Source of the DNA: Adiantum capillus-veneris
Taxonomy: Eukaryota > Streptophyta > Polypodiopsida > Polypodiales > Pteridaceae
DNA length: 64,000 bases
Direction: 5' to 3'
Assembly: GCA_014529385.2 (NCBI GenBank)
Contig: CM043950.1
Span: forward strand, 78,982,343 to 79,046,342
The translations under genes and the position numbers were made by a program. The notes under the pieces are model-generated. The model saw only the letters and a program-made list of their open reading frames with translations. It ran no database searches and was not told where the DNA came from. Shown here piece by piece: positions 21,596 to 35,870 of the stretch. The stretch's first letter is position 1, and every line of letters begins with the position of its first letter.

Positions 21596-21869
21596 TTGAC
21601 CCCATGTCACAGATTTGGAAGATTTTTGCACAGTAGCTAGCCCTTGATGTCTTGATACCAAGTGTCTTTGTATTTTTGAATTTGGAGATGTTTTGACTAA
21701 TGAAAACCCAAATCCCAGGTGGTTTTGCGGTTATTGGCCTGATTGTGTAATTGGGACTTTTGACCACTTTCTTTTGCTTTTTTGACCTTGCTCCTTTTGG
21801 AAAATATGTTGCACTAGATGTCAGCTACCTACTCACCAAGTCTCAACTCAAAATCTCACTGGGGTACAC

Positions 21870-21881
21870 CGATCGCGATCG
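21870..21881. promoter_or_regulatory. 12 bp palindrome CGATCGCGATCG, unit 2
   Basis: Perfect copy, again after ggtacac and followed by tagttct. Confidence 0.9.
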
Positions 21882-22141
21882 TAGTTCTAGCTCCTTTTTA
21901 AGTGAAACTTGTGGATATGGTAGACAATGATGTGTACAGTCTACTCCTCAAATATTTTTAAATTTGGACAAGAAAAAGTCGAGTGTTTACTAGATCTTGG
22001 TCTACTACAATGGTTTTTTGACTGTTTGCTGTTTTTGGCTATTTTGGTGATTTTTTTTGAATTTTGACATCTCCTGGTATCTTATATAACCTAGGTGTAT
22101 GTGTGGGTCAAATCTGGGTCAGATCTGGGACTGAGGTACAC

Positions 22142-22153
22142 CGATCGCGATCA
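22142..22153. promoter_or_regulatory. 12 bp palindrome, unit 3 (one mismatch)
   Basis: Reads CGATCGCGATCA; the last base breaks the outer pair. Flanks are conserved. Confidence 0.85.
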
Positions 22154-22583
22154 TAGTTTGGAGCCCAAATTGGATGAAGCTTCACCAGCTTGTTCACTAG
22201 ACTATTTTAAGACTACCTGCCAGACACTTTTGTATTTGGACTCAAAAACGTCAAGAATTTACAGTTTCTTGGTCTGAAGTGCCCGATTTTCCAATTTTAT
22301 CAGGTTTGATTGATTTTGATGTTTGATTTGGGATTTGAGAGATACCTAGGCTTGTCCTATGCACAGGCTATCCCTCTGCATGGTTTCTTCCCAGTTTTGA
22401 TGTGTTTTGGTCTACTGAAGTCAATTTCTATGCCAGTTTAGTAGTTTTTGACTTGAATCTGTATTCAGTGGTTTTGACCAGTTTTTTGTGGTTTTTGACC
22501 CTAGGTTCTTTAGACTTTTATGTTTGTATACCCTTGAAGAGTTTACTCATCAAATCTGATACAAATCTGAGGTTTAGGTACAC

Positions 22584-22595
22584 CGATCATGATCG
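22584..22595. promoter_or_regulatory. 12 bp palindrome, unit 4 (compensated)
   Basis: Reads CGATCATGATCG: the central CG has become AT, yet the sequence is still a perfect palindrome, as if self-complementarity were kept. Confidence 0.85.
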
Positions 22596-22856
22596 TAGTT
22601 CTGAGCCCAAATTCAACCAAATTTGGCATGCTTGTAGACACTGATGTTTTAAGGCTATCCTCCAAGTCTTTTTGCATTTGGATCACTGAAAGTCAAGATT
22701 TTACAGTTTCTGGGTCTGTCAGGCTAGTTTAACCCAAGTGGCCTGATTTCCTTGATTTTTGATGTTTTTGGGTGTGGTTGCTTTAGACAAACTTGTTTAG
22801 AATCTTATCAGGAAGGCACACGTCAAATCTTGTACAATTCTGACACTGAGGTACAC

Positions 22857-22868
22857 CGATCGCGATCG
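22857..22868. promoter_or_regulatory. 12 bp palindrome CGATCGCGATCG, unit 5
   Basis: Perfect copy after gaggtacac. A related gatcgcgatc core is also inside the 5' LTR at 23759-23768 and, altered, in the 3' LTR near 13625. Confidence 0.9.
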
Positions 22869-23401
22869 TAGTACCAGAGCCAAATCTGATGAAATTTTAC
22901 ATGCTCTCTCTGACAACCAAGCATTTCCCAGTGTTTGGTGCTACCACTTTGTGATTTGAATCAATTTCAGCTTTGTATGGTCAGATTTTCTAATTTCAGA
23001 GTCTTGTGACCCTTTTGCCAAAGTTATGGTGTTGTGGTGTTTTTGACTCTATCTTTTGCCCCAAATCTGACTGGAATGTGATTTACTTATCCTACTGCTA
23101 AGTACAGAAATGAAAGAACATAAGAAAATGAATCAAACAAAACAAACAGGATAAAAAACGGATGGTGGATTAGTACTCAATCAATACAAAGAAATTGAAG
23201 AGAAAAAATGCTTAAAGCAACCTCACTCACAACTCCCTATATCTCTCAACAGTAGATCTAGCCAGTCCACCGACCCTAGACTCCATTAAGCACTAAACCC
23301 CTGCCCAGATGCTTCACTGAAATGTAAATGGAATGGGAATTATCTTTGGAACAATAAGAAAAATCTGAATACACACTCGGTCACTCATCATCTAAGATTC
23401 A

Positions 23402-23420
23402 TTCCCCGGCAATGGCGCCA
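23402..23420 (-). promoter_or_regulatory. E2 primer binding site, TGGCGCC type
   Basis: Minus strand TGGCGCCATTGCCGGGGAA lies one base from the LTR end. This type is standard in plant Ty3-gypsy elements and fixes the transcription direction as leftward. Confidence 0.9.
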
Positions 23421-23421
23421 A

Positions 23422-24360
23422 TGTTTGTAGGTCGCTCCCGCGACGGATGCCCATAGCATAGCCTTCAGGCATCAACATAAATATCAATACCAGGGAAGCA
23501 ACTCGGATGAGGCATGGAAACTCACTAGGGTGTCAATCTTAATGAAGTGAATTCGAAGAGATGCAACTACTAACTCTACAAGAAAATCAAACGCACTAAA
23601 GCCAAGTAATCTGCTTATGTCCTTCTACACAGCTCTACAGTCATCACGCCTGTTTACCATGCAAATCATATCGGATTCGCATGAAACTTGAAGGGAAGCT
23701 ATAGGGGACTATCATAAGCATATCCTATCACTGTCACAGCATTCTGGATGGGTACACGGATCGCGATCGTTCATCCCAAAGTACGCAAAAACAGTAAACG
23801 GATGATCTTAAAGGGTCGTTTTTGGGTCCCTATAGTCTCTCCTAGGGTCAAAACAACATAAAATACGCATATAAACACTCAAAACAACGATTTAAGGCCA
23901 CAACGGTTGCGTTTGATACCTACACCGAATCTTGAATGCTTACACTTGAATGAAAGAGCATAGTAAAAAGAACACAATGCAATAAACAAAACTGAATTTG
24001 GATTACTGTAGCCACAATAGCGATGATTACAAGTTGGAGCCAAGAGGTCGCTCTCAGTGCGTACAACAATAGTCACTTATCTTCAAAAAAATAATCCCCC
24101 TTTCCCACTAACCTTAGTGTATTATATACCTAGGGCTTTCGTGGCCGACGGTCAACTTCTCATGGACCTTTACATACATCATTGGAAAAGTTACATCTTT
24201 GACTTAGACTTGACATAGACGATTATGATCAAAAGCCTTTTAGAGGGTTTGATGTATTAAACATCGGAAAAATAATGTGATTACATCAAAACTTTGGCCG
24301 GCTGACCCAACGGGCGCCTTGGCTAGGTGGGCACTTGTATGTTGTTATCACCTCCAAACA
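23422..24360 (-). mobile_element. E2 5' LTR (939 bp)
   Basis: On the minus strand it runs from TGTTTGGAGG to CCTACAAACA, with terminal inverted TGTTTG/CAAACA. A TATATAAT box (minus strand) lies near 24119-24130. The gatcgcgatc palindrome is at 23759-23768. It is followed by target duplication TTTGG at 24361-24365. Confidence 0.93.
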
Positions 24361-24365
24361 TTTGG

Positions 24366-24740
24366 CAATTCAAAACCTTAGTTGCTACTCCTCTTAGCCT
24401 TTGAAAATAGGCACTTAAGTATCTACACCCGTGGCTCGAATTGGTTAATTATAGAGAGTAGTGGAGTGAGTCTGACATAGCGAAGTTGTCAAGGGATAGC
24501 TCCTTTCGGACTTCTTATGGCTCAATAATGGTAAAGCTGTAGGCAAGTCTAAAAAGACTCCATTATTAAGTCCAAAGCTCCCAAGGTGTGCACCATATCC
24601 GAAATAGTGGGCTGAACAAAACCAATAATAGATCCCAGTCCCAGTTACCCTAATATAATTAACAAAATCAACCATTAATAGGCTAATTAAGGACCTCTCT
24701 TCTTAAGCAAGAAAAGAAAAACCAAATGCTCTGATATCAA
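24366..24740 (-). other. E1 leader remainder and primer site
   Basis: This continues E1 beyond the E2 insertion. No coding is seen. At 24728-24739 the minus strand reads TGATATCAGAGC, one base off the initiator Met tRNA site TGGTATCAGAGC, placing the E1 LTR edge at 24741. Confidence 0.65.
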
Positions 24741-26253
24741 TGTAATGGAAATTGCCTATGAACTTTGGAAGTAGCGGAATTAGGAAATTAGGTGAAGCAC
24801 TTTTAAGAGATTACTTTGTGAGCATAGTGGGTGAACTTAGTTGATGGTAGCAAAATAAACATGGTACTTAGTTAACTTGGAATGAACAATACTTTTGCAA
24901 GAGAGAGAGAGAGTTTAGAGAACATTACAATAGTTGAGGACCCGATTCGTATCCTCCCGGTCCCCCCTCCAATAGGCATTTGTATTATAGTTTCTCCCAT
25001 TAAGAGAGACTTGTTAAAATACAATCTTTGTGTTCCTTGTGACCTAGGTGATGCAATGAAGATGGAAAGCCTCATGCATCACAAACATAGCATAAAATTG
25101 AAGAAAGCATTAACTATCCCAAGCCTCAGTCCCAAGGCCTCAAGCACCTTGGAAGGTGGAGAGAGCTAGCGGGGAATGAGGATAGGGAAGAGGAAGAAGA
25201 AACATTCCATAGGAGAAAGAAGTAGTTCCTCACTTATCAATACTCTTCTTGCTAGCATACATAATAGCATAGTAATGGAGATGGAGCAGATGGAAAGCTT
25301 AAGCATTGAAGCATGGCTCTTGGTTGGATTTGCATTCCATAGCCAAGAGTGTTGGTGTAGGCTTTCACTCTCACAAGCTTGGATAAGGAGGTGGTGTTCC
25401 TCAATTTTCACCAAGTGAGAATGGTGTCTCAAATGAGTGTGTGTGATGGTGTATATCCCCCTATCACCCCCCTCCTTGCTTTGGGCGAGTGGAGACTTTT
25501 CCACATGCTGTAGGCTCATTGGATTCCTCTCCCCCTGGTCAATCACATGTAGCATGCAGTCAAGTACATGGGTAGTCTTTTGACAAGTGTCCTCCTTACC
25601 CTTAGAGAGAGAGAGCTTGAAAATATCTAGATATTTGTTAGGTGGAAGTAGAAGCTCATTGAACCCCTCTTTAGCCCAACCAATAGCATTCAGTCACACC
25701 AGGTGGTTAAGCTTAGTGAGAGTCTGACATGTGTCCCATGTGCTCTTTTAAAATTCCCCTAACTTTGAGATTTTTATGCATAGGAAGTTTCTAAAGCAAC
25801 TTCCTCATTAAGTGAGTAGGTTCTCTTTTTGACTCAAGCATCTTACCCCCCATGCATAGGAAGATTCTCAAGCAACTTCCTCATTAAATGTGACAAGTAC
25901 CTCAAGTACCTTAGTCATCAAGCATGACAAGCACCTTAGGTGGAGTTCCCACCTCAAGAACAGCCCTAGCTTGCCTAAGTTTAGGTCGGCGGGTTCCCAC
26001 CTCAAGCACAGCCCTAGCTTGCCTAGATTTAGGTTGGGTTACCACCTCAAGCACAACCCTAGTTTACCTAAGTTTAGGTCAGGTTCCCACCTCAAGCACA
26101 ACCCTAGCTTGCTTAAGGTCTTAAGGTCAAAAGGACTTTTAACACTAACGATTGGAGATCTTTAATGAAGCTAATCCTAAGGTCTTTTAAGCTCCATTAG
26201 CTAACCTTTCTCTTTGGTAGACCATCTCTCATCTGGGCCCCTTTAACATTGGC
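24741..26253 (-). mobile_element. Probable E1 5' LTR (about 1.5 kb)
   Basis: It starts tgtaatgg right after the E1 primer site and may end at ctttaaca (26253), giving TGTTAAAG...CATTACA on the minus strand. It contains a short (GA)n at 24900 and a minisatellite at 25930-26115. No second LTR of E1 is in the window, so the right boundary is an inference. Confidence 0.4.
25930..26115. repeat. Minisatellite, about 45-50 bp unit, four copies
   Basis: Four imperfect copies share ttcccacctcaagcacarcc and agcttgcctaagtttaggt. Copies differ by point changes and small length changes. Confidence 0.85.
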
Positions 26254-27321
26254 GCCGTGTTGAGATAGATCCGCAAGCAAATGTCTATATTCTAACCCTT
26301 GTTCCCGTTTATTATCCCATATTAAATGATCAGTTTAATATGAGAAAATCATTTGGGTTGGTTAGATATTAGATATTTAATGACATTCCGTCCGCCATGT
26401 GGCAGCCATGGGCCTCATGATCCCTTAAGCTCACAAAAAACTTCCAAAATTACATTTTTGAAGCCCCTTTTTTTGCCCTTCTTCCCTCAGCTCACACATC
26501 TTGCTCGATAGTCAGAAGTTTGAGCTGCCAAGCCATGCAGAATCTCCATTGTGTCGGTCCCGGACCGTAAAAATATCACTGCCTTTGGACCCCTTTGAGC
26601 TCGCTATCTGAGGCCGCAAAAAAGGTTTTAAAAAAATTCTACAAACCCTTCTCAAAAAGCAATCCCAAACTTTAACATGTGGTACCTCGCTGAACGGAGC
26701 ATCCAATTGACATGGCATTTATTTGTGCTAGCTCCACCTGATGCGCACTATCTTTGAGAACCTTGGCAAGACCAAAAAGATGGCAGATGGCACATCCCCT
26801 GATGCGGGAAATTGGGCTCATAATTGGCCCCCGAAAAAATTTCAACTAACCATAACTTGCAAGCCAGAGCTCCAAGAAGATACGCATGCTCCGTAACTCG
26901 AGCTCTACACATCCATCCACTGACACCTGCATGGGTCACCTGTCCCCAGCTGCCCTGACCGCCGAGGAGATCTGCTACACACTCTACCTTTAAACTTTAG
27001 TATCTTGCACACCGGGGCTCCATTTGACGAGTCATCTGGACTGGCTTCTAGAGCACATCGAGAATTACATTCTAGAGTAGTGACTTGGGATTACAGGCAC
27101 CTTCATCTATCACTCCAATTGAGCCAACTTGAAGATATTTTAGCCTAAAAAAATGCATGCAGCATACACTTCCACTATCCTTTGGCTGCCCAGGTCCTTC
27201 GCACCTGCCCTAGCCTTCTGCACTGCACTTGCCTGCTCCCCTGCCTAGTATATACCATTTTCTAGCTTAGACCAACTTTGGCTGCACCAATGCCCTATTT
27301 TTGTGAAGAAAAAGAAACCAT
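26254..27321. other. No gene seen; possible copia leader
   Basis: About 1.1 kb without a supported frame. It lies between a TTGGCGCCG string at 26254 and a primer-site-like sequence at 27322, and its right half could be the leader of a decayed minus-strand copia element whose LTR would start at 27337. Confidence 0.35.
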
Positions 27322-27480
27322 GCTTTGATACCATATTGAAAATACAGAGGAAGAGAAGAACAAAGAGGCGATACACCAAGAGTGCAACCCCAAAGTATGT
27401 GGAACATTTTGGATGGTATATATAAAGGGAACCCAAGGCTGTATTTAGAGTAGCTTCACATATAAGCTCAAAAAACCATA
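27322..27480 (-). mobile_element. Primer-site-like sequence and start of a decayed copia LTR
   Basis: Minus strand TGGTATCAAAGC at 27322-27333 differs by one base from the initiator Met tRNA site. It is followed after three bases by tgaaaatacagagg, a plausible LTR end. A tatatataaaggg string is present near 27418 on the plus strand. The outer LTR end could not be located. Confidence 0.4.
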
Positions 27481-28195
27481 CATAAAACAATCTTTAAAAT
27501 ATGAGACAAAGTCATCATATGTAGAGTGATCTAGAGCTTTAATTTTAGTAGAGAGCTAGTATATTAGCACTACGTATGTTTATTCTTGCTTTTCAATGGA
27601 TTATTTGACTTGGGTGTGAGAAAAGAAAATCTTTTTTTTGTGTTCAAGTGCTGCTTGGATAGAGAAAGCTTTATTTGCATGGATGAGAGTTAAAGTTTGT
27701 ATATTTTAGTCTGGGTTAAAGTCATGTCAAAAAAGCATCCGCAAAATCATATCAATACCATACAATGGGGTACAAATAAGAAATTATGTTTATTTGAAAA
27801 TTCACCAATGCAAACTTCACCAACGATTTGATTTTTACGCTTGAAATTTTTGATTATGAAAAATAGTACTTACCTTGTGAGGTGAAGAAAAATCAAAGAG
27901 AGAGAGCTATTGTACCAATGGTGCAAAGATGAAATCATGACTACTACCTATTTAAGGGAGTTGTGATATTGTCACCCTTAAATGAGTCTTTAAATTTAAG
28001 TAAAGTGCATGGAGATATAGGAACATCTAGAGAAAATTTCTTATTGGCATCATATTTGGGATCATCACATTGTTGGCTTCAATTCCATTGTTATTGAGGA
28101 TAGCATCTTCTATGAGGTTAATTGTTGCACCATTTGCATGACTCTTGTTATACGGCCTTTGGTTGGGATTATATATGACTCTATTGGGTTCGTCA
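27481..28195. other. No gene seen
   Basis: AT-rich sequence with a short (GA)n near 27900. No supported frame, LTR edge or primer site. Confidence 0.4.
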
Positions 28196-28199
28196 TTGA

Positions 28200-28750
28200 A
28201 ATTAAATAACTATTTCTCCTACTAGTGTTGTTTGAGCACTTATTTGCATAGGGGCCAAATTGAGAACATTTGAATCATTTCACCTTTTTGTTGCCATTAG
28301 ACGGTTTAGCAGGACGTTGATTGTTTTAAGAATTTTTGTTTCCCCTCTATTGCATATTTTTGTTATTGTTGTCATTGAGCTACTAAGGGGTAGCAGAATT
28401 GTCAAAACTTTGTCGCTTGAAAGAAGCACAACTTTTATTATTTTTTGTGTCAAAGCTAGAATAGAAAGGAGCTCTCGTGTTATTGTTGTGTTAGTAGGTT
28501 GATCAATGTGGGGTTGATTTTCACCTTTCTTCTTGTTCGCATTAAGAGCTAGGTTAAAAGCTTTCAACAATGAATTTGAATCCAAAATATCTACGGCAAT
28601 ACCAATTTGCAATGCTAACCTTGATATGTACTTACACTTTAGTTTCCTACCAGTGACATGTTCAATGGCTTGCACATATTAATGAGACAGTTCTAAAAAC
28701 GATCAGTATAAGCCTATACATCTTCATTTCTACATTCACAAATTCAATTG
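28200..28750 (-). pseudogene. Gypsy gag fragment with degenerate zinc knuckle
   Basis: The frame at 28280-28675 reads like a gag C-terminus (SNSLLKAFNLALNANKKKGE). Further left the minus strand gives VK*FKCSQFGPYANKCSNN near 28225-28275. This is recognisable as a CCHC knuckle in which the first Cys is a stop codon and the His position is changed. Nothing of pol follows. Confidence 0.55.
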
Positions 28751-29350
<600 letters not shown>

Positions 29351-29970
29351 TGAATTGCTATATATATGTGGATATATTTAGTATGCAATAAACAAGTAAA
29401 AAAGCATTCTACTTAGCTGTTAGGTCGGTGATGATGCGTAGTTCCTGTGTGCACCCTTAGGCAAGGTTCAAATTGGTGATTATTTAGAAGCTTAGTGTCC
29501 AAACTCCCTTGTCCTAGTAGTAGACGATCAAAAACACTATCAAAACTTTTGGATAAACTAACCTTCAAAAATTATATCTTGTATTACCAAATCTTTACAC
29601 TTTAGTTCATGAGTGGTAGCTATCACTTATTGCAAGACCCTCTATAGGGTGGTTCCTCACTAATTATGAACAATGGAACCATATTGTCTTATTAGCAAAA
29701 ATAACTACACCACTATGCAAATGTAAATGGTCGAGAGATAATACTAATTTATTGCTAGCACCTCCTAAGTTCCCAGAGTTCCAATCTACACAACATCCAC
29801 TCATTATTAGTAAAAGAAAAAAGAAAACACCATAATTAACCATTACACTTAAGGTATCCCAATTGTAATGCTAGAGACATACAATAGGTGGCTGTCCAAT
29901 TGTGTAACAAGTAAAGGCTCCATTGTCTATATTCTTAGGTAACCTCTCCAACTTGACTAGTTCTAAACAT
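29351..29970. other. No gene seen
   Basis: AT-rich sequence, no supported feature. Confidence 0.4.
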
Positions 29971-29980
29971 GTCCGTGCTA

Positions 29981-31170
29981 TCATGGAAATATATTTGCCT
30001 TCCTTGAATTGATGAATTCTAATTTTTCAATTAATCCATAGGTTTTTTTCTTTGCAATAAATACAATGGTAATAATTATCAGGCCTATGCCCTTTGACTT
30101 GCATTTTATGCAGCAGGTCTCTCCTTTTCCTACTAAAGGACTCATTTTGGATATCTCATGTATCATATTAAATAGAGCCTCAATAATTTTAGTCCAAGAT
30201 CCCTTTGTTGTACTCTTGGACATATCTTCTAAATGACTACCCAAAGAGCTAGAGTTGGTTGATGATCTGTCAGCAGATGATTCACTTCAATTGGAACTCT
30301 CCTTTCCTTTGCATCGCTCCCTTTCTTAGACAGGTGCTCCAACTTAGAAATCTTTCCACCTGATCATTTAACTTTGGAGTTAATGCTACCACCTCCTATT
30401 CTCTTAATTTTTTGCTTTTGAACCTACTCAAAAACCATGCGTGCATGTATTTTTTTGATGGTGGCTCATCTAGCTACCTAGTGAACTCTTGATTTTCTCC
30501 ACATAGCTCTAAAGAGATAGTCTATCCTATTTGATTTTATCCAATATGAAAAAGATGTCCTTATCCCTACAATTTGCATTACACTCCAAAAAGAAAGTTT
30601 TCTTCAGCTTATTGTAAGTTATTAGCTTACATGTGGGGTAACGATAGTACCATTTCCTTGTTGCATTCTTTAGAGTTTGGTTTGCCCAATCATCTTCATC
30701 GATGTCCTTCAAATCAACATACTGCTCAAAGCCTTGTATAGGGGCATACAAATTATCTCTTTTGTTGCCTTTGAAAGTGGAAAACACAATTTTTAGATCA
30801 CCTCATCATTCACAATATTTGGATGTAATATGATGATCCGATTCCCTTTCTTGGTGTCGTCTAGATTTATCCTTGTAATCTGATTTCCTCTCTTTATGTT
30901 TGTGCTTGCTATGATGGTCCATACGTGTTTCCCATCTCTCACTATAGTTATTACTAGTCTTTGTGCCTATGTGAGGCTCATTCCCTTCACCCGTCTCTGT
31001 GTGTGATCCTGTTTGTTTTCTATGCAGGTTGGAGTCACTGATATTAGTATGAAATTTTGCATTCCCTCTGTCATCGAAATGCCAAGATCTATGTGAATGA
31101 CAACATTTCTCAACCCTCTTTTAATGTCTTCTTCTTGTATGTGATGACTGTTGAGAGACTCGTTTCCTCA
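29981..31170 (-). pseudogene. Gypsy gag fragment
   Basis: The frame at 30527-30787 (QGFEQYVDLKDIDEDDWANQ, then TLKNATRKWYYRYPT) resembles the retrotransposon gag capsid domain with its aromatic ATRKWYYR motif. To its right the minus strand is charged, with Lys/Arg/Ser/His-rich translation (30800-31170) typical of some gypsy gag N-termini. To its left, 29981-30244 has a Cys-rich ETCCIKCKSKG phrase that may be a zinc knuckle remnant. Stops and frameshifts are frequent, and no protease or reverse transcriptase follows. Confidence 0.55.
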
Positions 31171-33357
<2,187 letters not shown>

Positions 33358-35870
33358 CTTGCTTAAAGCCCTTGGCAACAAGCCTTGCTTTGTACTTTGG
33401 CTGACTATCATGAGCGGTGATCTTATACTTGTAAACCCATTTACAAGGTAGAGCCTTTTTGCCCTGTGGTAATTTAACTAGCTTCCATGTCTTGTTTTTA
33501 TGTAGAGCTTTCATCTCTGACTGCATGGCCAATTGCCAATTCCCGGAGTCCTTCATTTGCACTGCTTCCTTGTAACATGAAGGCTCATTGCAATCAGTCA
33601 ACATGACATAGTTCATAGATGGAACAAACCTATCAGGAGGTCGCGTGACACGTCCAGATCTACACACAATAGGTGGCTGAGGCTCAGCCACAACCTGTGG
33701 TTCCACTCTATCCTGTCCTTGCTCCTCTTGAGCCCTGACATTTTGTCTTGCACGTGCAGGTCCATCTTCTTGGAAGACAACTCTTCTAATCTCCTCAACC
33801 CTCTCTGGTTTAGAATGATATTTGGATTCATTAAAGTGAACATCATTGCTGCGGACAACCTTTCTGGATTCGGGATCCCAAAGTCTGTACCCCATCTCAC
33901 CAGAATTACGATAGCCTAGAAAGATGCACTTTCTACTCTTTGGCTCAAGTTTGTTCCTAAATTCCTTTGGAACGTGAGTATATGCCTCACAGCCAAAACC
34001 TCTGAGATGCTTGTATGAGGGCATTTTGCCTGACCATACCATCTCTGGCACTGAATCCTTCTGCAAAACCTTGCTAGGAGATCTATTTACAAGATGAACA
34101 GCTGTTGATACAGCTTCAGCCCAAAACCGATTTGGCAGCTATGCATTAGACAACATACTTCTGACCTTCTCTTGTATGGTCCTATTCATCCTCTCAGCAA
34201 CACCATTTTGAGGAGGATTGTAAGGAGCAGTAAGTTCACGTTTTATACCTTTTGACTCACAAAAGTCCTGAAAGGCCTTTGAAATATACTCTCCACCATT
34301 GTCAGTGCGTAAGCATTTAAGCTTCTTGCCACTCTAATTCTCCACAAGTGTCACAAACGTTTTAAAAACACTAAACGCTTCATCCTTGTGCTTGAGAAAG
34401 TAAACCCATACTTTCCTCGAGTAATCATCTATAAATGTCATAAAGTAAGAAGATCCCCTTAGAGATAGGTTAGGCATAGGTCCACACAAATCACTATGAA
34501 CAAGTGCCAACTGTGTATCTCTTCTACTGCTTTTATGCTTATGTGGCTGCTGTGTTTGCTTACCATACAGACAATCTTCACAGAATTCCAAATCATTAAA
34601 TGAAAAGCCAGGCAAATAACCAGAACGAGACAAGATTTCCATTCCCTTCTTGGACATATGTCCTGACCGGCTATGCCACAAAGAAATGTTCGGCTGCTCG
34701 GTTACATTGATTACATTTTTAGAGACATTTGATACATAAATCATGTAAAGTCCTCCAGACTTTACTCCATGTGCGACTGTCATAGAACCCTTGGATATCT
34801 TCCACATGTTCTGTCCAAAAGTGGTGACGTAGCCAACATCATCAAGTAAACCTGTGCAGATCAAGCTCTTTGTAATTGCAGGAACATGTCTCACATTCTT
34901 CAGCGTGAAAGAAGAGCCATTCTGAAACTTCAATTGAACATCTCCAACACCTAAGATCTCACATGTCTGCCCATTGCCTAGCCGAACATGATCTTTAGTG
35001 GTCACATAAGAAGTAAACCACTCCTTGTTTGGAGACAGATGAAGTGATGCCCCTGAGTCTATAATCCAGTCACTCAGTGCATTTTCATCAGATGCTGTAA
35101 GAAGAGCTGAGTCCATTGTATTCTTCAAGAAGTAGATGTCTCCTGACACTAGACTGTCATCCTTTGCAACAGTGTTTGTCACATTTATTTCTTGAATCTT
35201 CACTGAGGACTTGTTCTTCTCACCATGGTCTTCAGCTTTCTCTTTGCCTTTTTCTGCTTTCCATTCTCTGCAGTCTCTTTTCATGTGACCCTTCTTGCCA
35301 CAATGGTAGCATTCTATGTCACTCTTGCCTTTAGCACTGTGGGACTTGCTACGAGATTGATTCCTCTTTCCACCTTTGTACTTTTCTTTGGTTCTTCCCT
35401 TGACAACTAAGGCTGTTCCTTTGCCTTTGTCCATTGTCTTTCTATTGTTTTTTTCAGTAAGCAGACTTCCTTCTACACCTGCTATGTTCAAACCATCTGG
35501 AGGTGCAAAATTACTCAAAGCTGTTGGAAAAGTGTCCCAACTTTCCGGCAATGTGATCAACAGGAACATAGCTCTAACAGGTTCATCAAACTTGACACCT
35601 TGAGCTGACAACTGACTATAGATTGTGTTGAATTCATTCAGATGATTGGACATAGGTGTCCCTTCTTTCATCTTCAAGTCAACAAGCTTCTTAAGCCAGT
35701 ATACCTATGAAGCTGCACTCTACTTCTCATAAAGATCACTCAGCTTTAACCATGCTTGATAAGCCGACATCTCGTCTGCTACATTGAATTAAACGCTTTC
35801 TGCCAAAGTCAGCATAATGGTAGAAAGTGCCAATTCATCCATTTCGCTCCATTCATCCATGTCGCTCCAT
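33358..35870 (-). pseudogene. C2 gag-pol fragment
   Basis: Two long frames, 34334-35677 and 33326-34066, cover gag C-part (TIYSQLSAQGVKFDEP, intact where C1 has a stop), knuckle CYHCGKKGHMKRDC, protease WIIDSGASLHLSP, pre-integrase CEDCLYGKQ and integrase HSDLCGP. A stop replaces Gln at VEN*SGKKLKCL (about 34335). The integrase C-part and RT start follow to the truncation. The last residues of the left frame (after GFK) come from flanking non-element DNA. The gag N-terminus is missing: sequence jumps from gag to leader near 35870. Confidence 0.9.

Larger units (their letters stand above)
21098..23401 (-). repeat. E2 leader with five degenerate tandem units
   Basis: The 2.3 kb between gag and the primer site contains five degenerate copies of a unit of about 270-440 bp. 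Each is centred on ggtacaccgatcgcgatcg followed by tagttctgagccc and, 100-150 bp later, a block near tttacagtttctgggtctg. Spacings between successive palindromes are 286, 272, 442 and 273 bp. No protein frame is credible. Confidence 0.85.
5951..24360 (-). mobile_element. Gypsy-like element E2, gag-protease only, nested host of C1
   Basis: This complete LTR element on the minus strand is bounded by LTRs of about 937-939 bp (5951-6034 plus 13375-14227, and 23422-24360). Target duplication TTTGG lies at 5946-5950 and 24361-24365. It has a TGGCGCC primer site next to the right LTR and a polypurine tract next to the left one. Without the nested copia element it is about 11 kb. The interior holds a 2.3 kb repeat-bearing leader, gag, zinc knuckle, protease and a post-protease region, then about 1.8 kb without recognisable coding. 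No reverse transcriptase, RNase H or integrase was found, so it would depend on enzymes from a partner element. Confidence 0.88.

Noticed and set aside
26250-26270. TTGGCGCCG as a plus-strand gypsy primer site
   Set aside because: Only the first eight or nine bases match. No LTR partner or gag follows on the plus strand, and the same point is also a plausible end of the E1 LTR.
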